The notes under the pieces: generated by a model
The model's input: the letters and a program-made list of their open reading frames with translations, nothing else
The model's database searches: none
What the model was told of the DNA's origin: nothing
Position numbers and translations under genes: made by a program
DNA from: Streptomyces olivoverticillatus
Lineage (GTDB): Bacteria; Actinomycetota; Actinomycetes; Streptomycetales; Streptomycetaceae
DNA: 49,709 nt
Reading direction: 5' to 3'
Assembly (NCBI RefSeq): GCF_014203555.1
Contig: NZ_JACHJH010000011.1
Coordinates: 1 to 49,709 of the forward strand
Shown: in pieces, positions 43,947 through 49,709 of the stretch
Position numbering within the stretch: the first letter of the stretch is position 1
Layout of the letters: each line of letters begins with the position of its first letter

Positions 43947-44766
43947 AGGCGAGGTTCTTCTCCAAGGCGCCGATGTACTTGCGGATGGAGTGGTCGCGTA
44001 CACCGTCGGCGGCGGGCGCGAAGGCGTCGGCGGTGTAGCCCTTGACGCGGTCGGTGAGGCCGCCGATGTGGGAGGTCTGCTCGCGCAGACGGCCGCTGGA
44101 GTCGAGGTAGCGCAGAGTCTCGACGTGGGTGAAGGCGGGCTCCGGCGGCAGCTGCGGGACGATGTCGTTGTTGTTCACGAAGCGGAACATGCGCTGCTTG
44201 AAGCCCTTGTTGTACGCGGCGGCGAGGAGGCGGTCGCAGGTGCGGGGCTGACCGTAGGTGTAGACGCCGTCGGCGAGCAGCTCGGGGTCCTCCAGGTACA
44301 GCCGCGCCGCGGCGAGCATGGCCAGGGCGCCGCCGAGGCTGTGGCCGGTGAAGAACAGGCTCTGCCCGTTCGTCCGGAACTCCTGGAGCGTGTCTTTGAC
44401 CGTGGGGAAGACGGATTCCAGGGCCTGGGCGAAGCCGTAGTGGACGTACCCGGTCCTCGCGGGCCCGGTCCAGGGCGGGGTGGTGGCGTCCGAGAGCCAG
44501 TCGCGGATCTGGGCCGGCTCGGTTCCCCGGAACGCGACGATGATCATGTCGTCGCTGGCCGCCGTGTACGCCTGGGTGTCCTCCAGCGGGAAGGGCGGCG
44601 TGAACCGCGTGTGGTGGTGCCGGACCGGGCCGAAGCCCCACTGGTGGGCCTGCTTCTCGATGGTGGCCTCGTCCTTGTAGGCGAGGTCCGAAGCCTGGGC
44701 CAGCCAGTAGGCGAGGTCGAGGCTGTAACCACGGGCACGGTGGTCGATGGTGGACGGCACGGGCAC
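43945..44766 (-). CDS. Class 3 lipase
   Basis: 273 residues from GTG with AGGAAGG upstream; longer versions in the same frame lack a ribosome site. Lipase class 3 landmarks: MIIVAFRGTEP, nucleophile motif FTGHSLGGALA, VYTYGQPRTCD and the late His in SIRKYIGAL or the HIGG segment. No signal peptide is evident, so it may be cytoplasmic or exported by another route. Confidence 0.88.
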   Translation of the reverse strand: MPVPSTIDHRARGYSLDLAYWLAQASDLAYKDEATIEKQAHQWGFGPVRHHHTRFTPPFPLEDTQAYTAASDDMIIVAFRGTEPAQIRDWLSDATTPPWTGPARTGYVHYGFAQALESVFPTVKDTLQEFRTNGQSLFFTGHSLGGALAMLAAARLYLEDPELLADGVYTYGQPRTCDRLLAAAYNKGFKQRMFRFVNNNDIVPQLPPEPAFTHVETLRYLDSSGRLREQTSHIGGLTDRVKGYTADAFAPAADGVRDHSIRKYIGALEKNLA

Positions 44767-44958
44767 GACGGTGTCCTTCCTGCCATGGGGCCTCACGGGC
44801 GTGCGAGACCTGGACCTCAGAGTCCTAGCCGGGCAGAGCCCGGTCGAAAGGAAGCGGTGCCGGCGTACACCCGAATGGGCGCATCGGCAAGACCCGGTGG
44901 TGCCACCGGCACGGGGGCGGCTACTCGACGCCACCGTGCCGGCTGCGGGGTGCCGACG

Positions 44959-46068
44959 TCAGCTCGCCGACTGGGCGGCGTTGTAGACGGCCTGCTCCTC
45001 GTCGCCCAGATGGGTGGAGCTCATGTTGGGGCCCTGCGTCCAGCCGAGGATGCCGATGATCTGGCCGGGGTCGTCGTAGCGGGAGAAGACGCCGGTCTGG
45101 ACGCCCTGGCCGGTGGCGGGGTCGAAGTTCTGCAGCACGGGGCCGCCGCTGCATCCCGGCGACTGGGCGCCGGTCATCACGTCGTTGTAGTAGACCGGGT
45201 CGTTCCAGGTGGCGCCCTGGGTGACCATCAGATTCCGGCCGTCGAAGGTCCGCTGGAGCGGCGCGGAGACATTGCCGGGGCGGTAGTAGTTGCGCTCGTT
45301 GATGGTCGGGTAGCCGAAGACGTAATCGGTCTGGTTCTGCGGCTGGTTGAAGGCGATCTGCTGGGCGCCGGTCACCTGGCCGATCGGCCGCGGGTCATCG
45401 GGGCTGGCCACCAGGACCGCGGCCATGTCGCGCCCCAGCAGCCAGTCGGCGCTCTGGCTCCAGGTGTTGGTGATCCACTCGCGGGTCACGCCCCAGACCC
45501 CGTACGGGGCGATGTCCTTGCCGGGAAGCGCCGTGCTGGTGGTGTGGCGGGGCAGGTTCGCTCCGTTGAACCCCGGCACGAAGACCATGTTGACGGCGAC
45601 GACGTTGCCGAAGCCTATGTCGACCGGGGTGTGGACGCGCACGCAGTGGGCCGCGGTCACCACGACGCTCTGATTGGCGCTGTTCACCACGTTGCCGGAG
45701 CACGCCACGTCGGAGAGGGCGCCGGTGTCCACGTCCTTGTACGTGATGAAGAACTTGCCGGCGGTGCGCGAGACCAGCCCTGCCTTGCCCGGCCACGGCT
45801 TGCTGAGGTCGTCCCAGCCCCCCGGGGGCGGCGTCGCGTCCTGGTCCTCGTGGTTGAGGCCGGCGGCGGCCATCTTCGCGAGGGTCCAGTACTCCACCTC
45901 GGCCTTGAGCTTCTGCTGATGGTCCGCACCGGCGGGGACGATCGGGAGAAGCTCGAACGCGGGGGTATCGGCTCGGGCCGGGGACGCCGCGGTGAGCAGC
46001 GCGGCCACCAGCCCGAGCACGCCGAGCACGGCTGCTCCGGTGCGTCTTTGCAGTATTCCGATGGACAT
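44959..46068 (-). CDS. Secreted trypsin-like serine protease (V8/S1 type)
   Basis: 369 residues from an ATG. Signal peptide (RRTGAAVLGVLGLVAALLTA, cleavage near ARA-DT), then a chymotrypsin fold with His in VVTAAHCV, Asp in GRDMAAVLV and Ser in SPGCSGGPVL (GCSGGP in place of the common GDSGGP). It is the third gene of a run of secreted hydrolases on this strand (esterase, protease, protease) and lies 75 bases after the previous stop. Confidence 0.88.
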   Translation of the reverse strand: MSIGILQRRTGAAVLGVLGLVAALLTAASPARADTPAFELLPIVPAGADHQQKLKAEVEYWTLAKMAAAGLNHEDQDATPPPGGWDDLSKPWPGKAGLVSRTAGKFFITYKDVDTGALSDVACSGNVVNSANQSVVVTAAHCVRVHTPVDIGFGNVVAVNMVFVPGFNGANLPRHTTSTALPGKDIAPYGVWGVTREWITNTWSQSADWLLGRDMAAVLVASPDDPRPIGQVTGAQQIAFNQPQNQTDYVFGYPTINERNYYRPGNVSAPLQRTFDGRNLMVTQGATWNDPVYYNDVMTGAQSPGCSGGPVLQNFDPATGQGVQTGVFSRYDDPGQIIGILGWTQGPNMSSTHLGDEEQAVYNAAQSAS

Positions 46069-46143
46069 CGTTCTCTCCCTTGAGGGCGTGTACGGATGAC
46101 TGTTTCTCTTCTTCTCCGGTCGCGTTTTCGCGGCCCGGCCGGC

Positions 46144-46980
46144 TTACGGGTCGGTGGTCACCTCGAAGCCCGCGCCGTAGACGCCGTGGGGGGTGGCGGC
46201 GTCCCGGGCGCGCAGGTCGGCGAGGATGTTCGCCGAGCTGGTGTACAGGAAGGGCGGCAGCGCCAGGGTGAACCCCTTGGTGATGCCGGCCCAGGGCCCC
46301 GAGACCTGGAAGCCGTTGTCCGGCGAGGGGAGATCGCTCCCCGGTACGTGCCAGATGGCCGGCCCGCCGGAGTCGCCCAGCATGTTCGTGGCCGCCGACC
46401 GGTAGACGCCGTCCTCGTTGTCCATGATGGTCCCGTACCACACGCCCGTCTGACCGGACGTGATGAGCTCGTTGTCGCCCGGGGCGAGCAGCCGCTCGTT
46501 GTCGAGTGCGGGGCTCGGGGCGTTGGGGCTGGCGGTCCCGGCGGGGACCTTCACCTCGCCGGTCTGCTTCAGGTACGGCCCCTGGGAGGAGAGCGTCACC
46601 TGCGGGACCAGCTCGATGACCATGTAGTCCTTGGTGACGTGACCCGTCTGCGAACCCTCGGGGTCCTTGAAGTAGCGCACGTGTCCGATCGGGCCGAACC
46701 CGATGTCCGCCCGGTCGTAGACGGGAGCGATGTCGTCGGGGATCTCGCGGTCCGCATATGTGCTGTCGCTGATGCAGTGACCCGCCGAAATGGCAATCCT
46801 GTGCCCGTACTTGTCCGTGCCCACCGCCCCGATCGTGCAGAAGGAGTCGGGCGTCGACGGGCTGAAGACGATCTGCATCGCGTTGTGGACGCGCTTGCCC
46901 GGCTCGGCCTGCGCGGTGCCGGCGCCCACGGTCCAGATGACCGCCAGGCTCAACAGGAGAGTGCACAGTCGCTTGATCAC
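46144..46980 (-). CDS. Secreted S1-family serine protease
   Basis: 278 residues from GTG. Signal peptide (IKRLCTLLLSLAVIWTVGAGTAQA), then the triad His in AISAGHCI, Asp in TKDYMVIEL and Ser in LGDSGGPA. Like other Streptomyces extracellular proteases it should cut proteins outside the cell. The esterase gene ends 32 bases upstream, which suggests one transcript. Confidence 0.88.
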   Translation of the reverse strand: MIKRLCTLLLSLAVIWTVGAGTAQAEPGKRVHNAMQIVFSPSTPDSFCTIGAVGTDKYGHRIAISAGHCISDSTYADREIPDDIAPVYDRADIGFGPIGHVRYFKDPEGSQTGHVTKDYMVIELVPQVTLSSQGPYLKQTGEVKVPAGTASPNAPSPALDNERLLAPGDNELITSGQTGVWYGTIMDNEDGVYRSAATNMLGDSGGPAIWHVPGSDLPSPDNGFQVSGPWAGITKGFTLALPPFLYTSSANILADLRARDAATPHGVYGAGFEVTTDP

Positions 46981-47012
46981 GGACGGAACCCTGTCTGTCG
47001 GGGGTCTGGAGG

Positions 47013-48092
47013 TCAGGCGGATGCGAAGGCCGCTTCCATGCGCGGCACGAAGTCCACGAGGTCCTGCGCCCAGCAGGCGTAGTCGTGGCCGCCGTCGCAG
47101 CTGCCCCAACCTGCGCCGTTGCCGTAGTCGACGTAGTGGTAGGGGTATCCGAGGGCGTCCAGATGGTCCTTGGCGTGCTGTGACGCCGACCTGACCCAGA
47201 ACTCCGGGTTGGCGGGGTCGCCGGCGCCGTCGCCGGTGTAGAGCGAGATGCCCATGCCGGCCAGTCGGTCCATGTGCGAGGACGGGTCCGCCTCGTTCCA
47301 GCGCCAGTCCAGGTTGAGCACCGGATACGGCGTGCCGAAGATGGCGTCGCTGGAGACCGTGGGGCCGAAGTCGAGCGAGCAGGTGGGGTTGCTGGAACCG
47401 CAGAGCGCGGCGCCGATGTTGGTCAGCGTGGCGACCACGGCCGCCCGCATGACGGCGTGGTCGATCGAGAGGTCGACCGCGCCGGAGAACGAGCCGACCT
47501 GACTGAACAGTTCGGGATGGGCCTGGGCGTAGTGCATGGAGCCGAAGCCGCCCATCGAGAGGCCGGCGACGGCCCGTCCCTTCTTCGCCGCGATGGTGCG
47601 CAGGTTGGCGTCGATGAACGGGATCACCTGGTTGATGTGGAAGTTCTCCCAGTTCTGCGCGCCGACCACGGTCTCCTGGTCGAGCCAGTTGGTGTACCAG
47701 CCTCGAAGGCCCCCGTCCGGAATGACTGTGATCATCGACTTGGCCGCGGTGAGGGCGGGGTAGGCCAGGTTCGGGTTGACCGGGTCGTCGGAGGCACCGT
47801 GCAGGAAGTAGAACACCGGGTAGCGCTTGCTGGGGTTGGTCGCGTAGTCGCCGGGCAGCAGGATCCGGATGTGGTGCTCACCGGTGACCTCGGGCGTGGT
47901 CACGGTGATCACGAAGTTGGTGGCGGTGCCGGTGGCGGCACCGACCTGGGTCAGGCCGAAGCCGTCGGTCATCTTCGGCGGGCCCGAGGCCTGGGCATGC
48001 GCGGACGGCATGCCCAATAAGAGGAGGGCGGCGGCCACGGCGGCGACTGCTGCCTTCGCGCGCAGGAGCCGGACGGGAAGGACTGGTCTCAT
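47013..48092 (-). CDS. Secreted esterase, antigen 85 / esterase D-like
   Basis: 359 residues. Signal peptide (AKAAVAAVAAALLLLG, cleavage near AHA-QA), then an alpha/beta hydrolase with YFLHGASDDP, nucleophile elbow GLSMGGFGS and a late His in CDGGHDY. The closest known architecture is the Ag85/FrmB-type esterase group. A TTA codon in the signal peptide (complement of 48018-48020) suggests bldA dependence for this gene and possibly the whole exported-hydrolase operon it leads. Confidence 0.88.
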   Translation of the reverse strand: MRPVLPVRLLRAKAAVAAVAAALLLLGMPSAHAQASGPPKMTDGFGLTQVGAATGTATNFVITVTTPEVTGEHHIRILLPGDYATNPSKRYPVFYFLHGASDDPVNPNLAYPALTAAKSMITVIPDGGLRGWYTNWLDQETVVGAQNWENFHINQVIPFIDANLRTIAAKKGRAVAGLSMGGFGSMHYAQAHPELFSQVGSFSGAVDLSIDHAVMRAAVVATLTNIGAALCGSSNPTCSLDFGPTVSSDAIFGTPYPVLNLDWRWNEADPSSHMDRLAGMGISLYTGDGAGDPANPEFWVRSASQHAKDHLDALGYPYHYVDYGNGAGWGSCDGGHDYACWAQDLVDFVPRMEAAFASA

Positions 48093-48109
48093 CGATTGTC
48101 CTCGGATGG

Positions 48110-48137
48110 GCTGGATGTCACGAGCTGGATGTCACGA
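48110..48137. repeat. Tandem 14-bp repeat in the esterase/LuxR divergent promoter
   Basis: Two perfect copies of GCTGGATGTCACGA (48110, 48124) and a third degenerate one (48138 on), just upstream of the esterase start. Could be a regulator site or replication slippage. Confidence 0.6.
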
Positions 48138-48213
48138 GGTGGATGCACGGGACTGGTGTTCGGCCGGACATCCGAAATCTCATCGCAGCGCTCTTCGCGG
48201 CGCCATACGGGGC

Positions 48214-48250
48214 GGTGGCGCACTTGGGCCACTGGCGCAGGTGCGCCACC
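48214..48250. promoter_or_regulatory. Inverted repeat, probable operator between esterase and LuxR genes
   Basis: Perfect arms GGTGGCGCAC (48214-48223) and GTGCGCCACC (48241-48250), 17-base spacer, 57 bases before the LuxR GTG. It fits a site for a dimeric regulator, perhaps the LuxR protein itself. Confidence 0.55.
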
Positions 48251-48306
48251 CGCCCAGTACGCTTCGGTGGCCGGGCCGGACGGCACCGTACGGCGAGGGG
48301 AGTGTC

Positions 48307-49278
48307 GTGCACGACGTGTTGGACCCGGACTCCGATCGCGGACGGGTCTATCGGTCCCTGGTCGGTCATCCGGGCGAGCCCGTCGGCCGGTTGGCGGCCC
48401 GGGCCGGGCTGAGCGAGGCCGTCGTCCAGGCGGTGCTCAAGGAACTCGCCGCCGAGGACATCGTCGTGACGGCGGCTCCCGGCAGCGGGGAAGAGTCCTG
48501 GGAAGCGTTACCGCCCCTGCAGGTCGTCGAGACGTTGTTGCAGCGCGACGCCGCCCTGCAGACGGTCCTGCGCCAGGCCGGGGCCGAACTGGAACGGCTC
48601 TACCGTTTCGCCAGGAGGGACGCCGGTCACTACGGCGCGCTGGAAGTCGTCGAGGACGCCGCGCGCGTCCTGAGCCTCAGCCGGCAGCTGCAGCAGTCCG
48701 CGCGCCGCCAGATCCGGGTCATCGATGTACCGCCGTACTCCGGGACGTCCGACCACTACCTCGAACAGGAAGTGCTGCAGCGCGAGCGCATGGCCGCCGG
48801 CGTCGTCTACCGCACCATCTACCACGGTTGCGCGTTCGACGACCCCATCGCGGGGCCCAATATGGCGCGCATGATCGAGGCCGGGGAACAGGCGCGGACG
48901 CTCGACGATCCGCCCTTGAAGCTCGCCATCAGCGACAGTGACCTGGCGGTGGTCACCCTCGCCGCCGACGACCACCCCGGTGTCATCTCCCTCCTGATCC
49001 GTCCGTCCAGCCTGTTCCGGGCGCTTACCAACGTGTTCGAGTCCCTGTGGAAGCTCGCCGTTCCGGTGTCGGCGGCGGGCATCGGCACGCAGATCGACGC
49101 CCGGGACCGCCAGATCCTCACCCTCATGGCCAGCGGTGCCACCGACGACGCGATCGCCAGACGCCTGGGTCTGGGCCGCCGCACCGTCGTACGCCGCGTC
49201 TCCGCCCTCCTGGACAGGCTGGGCGCCACCACCCGCTTCCAGGCGGGGGTCCAAGCGGCACGGCGCGGCTGGCTGTGA
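48307..49278 (+). CDS. LuxR-family regulator with N-terminal winged helix (TrmB-like) domain
   Basis: 323 residues from GTG 48307 with GAGGGGA upstream. The N-terminal 60 residues form a winged helix (VYRSLVGHPGEPVGRLAARAGLSEAVVQAVLKEL), a middle domain of unknown ligand follows, and the C-terminal LuxR HTH reads DARDRQILTLMASGATDDAIARRLGLGRRTVVRRVSALL. This composite class is common in Streptomyces. It diverges from the secreted-hydrolase operon, with the inverted repeat at 48214 between them, and probably controls that operon or itself. Confidence 0.88.
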   Translation: MHDVLDPDSDRGRVYRSLVGHPGEPVGRLAARAGLSEAVVQAVLKELAAEDIVVTAAPGSGEESWEALPPLQVVETLLQRDAALQTVLRQAGAELERLYRFARRDAGHYGALEVVEDAARVLSLSRQLQQSARRQIRVIDVPPYSGTSDHYLEQEVLQRERMAAGVVYRTIYHGCAFDDPIAGPNMARMIEAGEQARTLDDPPLKLAISDSDLAVVTLAADDHPGVISLLIRPSSLFRALTNVFESLWKLAVPVSAAGIGTQIDARDRQILTLMASGATDDAIARRLGLGRRTVVRRVSALLDRLGATTRFQAGVQAARRGWL

Positions 49279-49282
49279 GCCC

Positions 49283-49309
49283 GCCGGGGAACCGGCGTAT
49301 GGATTTTTC
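49283..49309 (+). terminator. Hairpin with T-run after the LuxR gene
   Basis: GCCGG, loop GGAA, CCGGC, followed shortly by TTTTT. Just after the LuxR stop. Confidence 0.5.
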
Positions 49310-49491
49310 ATAGCCGACCCCTTCCGGCATTCATCCGCCACTCGTGCCGCCATCACTGTCGACGGACATCCACTGCATGCGACGGTCGACGCAGACACCG
49401 GGGCCGAGCTCGAGCCGCAGACCGACATTCTCGCTCCGCGCGGGCTGGAGCCGTCCACCAGTGCGTCCACACAGCAGAGTTGGGGGAAACG

Positions 49492-49709
49492 ATGACTGGT
49501 GCTGCACTGTATTCGAGGGCGGATGGGCTGCGGGCGCAGGCTTCGGCGGAGCTGGAGGCGCAGGATGTGGTGCTTGCAGAGCTCTGTGCGGCGTTGTTTG
49601 TGTCGCTTCCGCGGAGTGATCAGCGTCGGCGGGGTGAGGCGTATGTGCGGGGGTTGCTGGGGGCGCGGGGGCGGAAGTCGATTCGCAGTATTGCCGCGTT
49701 GATCGGTGG
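49492..49709 (+). CDS. IS701-type transposase, N-terminal fragment cut by the window end
   Basis: 72 codons from ATG 49492 (GGGGGA upstream), open to the end. The translation includes LFVSLPRSDQRRRGEAY and VRGLLGARGRKSIRSIAAL, the start typical of IS701-family DDE transposases in Streptomyces. Codon use leans to GTG, GGG, CGG and TTG, unlike the C-ending codons of the neighbours, which supports foreign origin. The element's left terminal repeat was not identified in 49310-49491. Confidence 0.8.
   Translation, partial: MTGAALYSRADGLRAQASAELEAQDVVLAELCAALFVSLPRSDQRRRGEAYVRGLLGARGRKSIRSIAALIG

Overview
The window reads as chromosome of a high-GC actinomycete, most likely Streptomyces. Codon third positions are almost all G/C, GTG starts are common, there is an AfsR/SARP activator and rare TTA (bldA-type) leucine codons, and most neighbours are secreted hydrolases. 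Positions 1 to about 31,350 hold the right-hand part of a nonribosomal lipopeptide gene cluster, cut at the left edge inside an NRPS gene. Positions 31,390-49,709 are flanking or accessory genes ending in the start of an IS701-type transposase.

Cluster layout. (1) A terminal NRPS (partial A-PCP, C-A-PCP, a decayed E domain, and a fused penicillin-binding-protein-type thioesterase) is translationally coupled to an MFS exporter; a hairpin follows. (2) A SARP/NB-ARC regulator. (3) A small membrane protein diverging from a histidine kinase / LuxR response regulator / DUF4097 operon. (4) A second NRPS whose first A domain is a dead remnant, followed by a free-standing A domain and a P450. (5) After a strong hairpin, a tightly coupled operon: type II thioesterase, free-standing C domain, fatty acyl-AMP ligase, two long acyl-CoA dehydrogenases, ACP, and a KAS III. 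(6) A second DUF4097 lipoprotein, paralogous to the first.

Inferred working model. The ligase loads a fatty acid on the dedicated ACP. The dehydrogenase pair desaturates it, as proposed for the dienoyl tails of ramoplanin and enduracidin. The free C domain joins it to an amino acid that the free A domain (glycine-like code) loads in trans onto the first PCP of NRPS 2. The next module has an Asn-like code. The chain ends at a glycine-like module and is released by the fused PBP-type thioesterase. The lipo-initiation module thus appears split into three polypeptides, with a fossil A domain left in place. The terminal E domain has decayed, which fits an achiral last residue.

Regulation. The same 11-bp-period direct repeat (SARP-box architecture) lies upstream of NRPS 2 and upstream of the lipid operon. 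A different 23-bp box (21/23 identical) lies upstream of the kinase operon and of the distant second DUF4097 gene, which points to one two-component regulon bracketing the cluster. TTA codons in the SARP, kinase and P450 genes suggest bldA dependence.

Right flank: a GT-like protein with a Cys-nucleophile alpha/beta hydrolase, a secreted serine hydrolase, a 2H phosphoesterase, an HpaB-type monooxygenase, a lectin-like DUF11 protein with an ACC-synthase-like aminotransferase, a UvrA paralogue, a lipase, an operon of secreted esterase and two trypsin-fold proteases diverging from a LuxR regulator, and the IS701-type transposase fragment. I found no tRNA, rRNA or CRISPR array. All substrate codes and alignments were read by eye.
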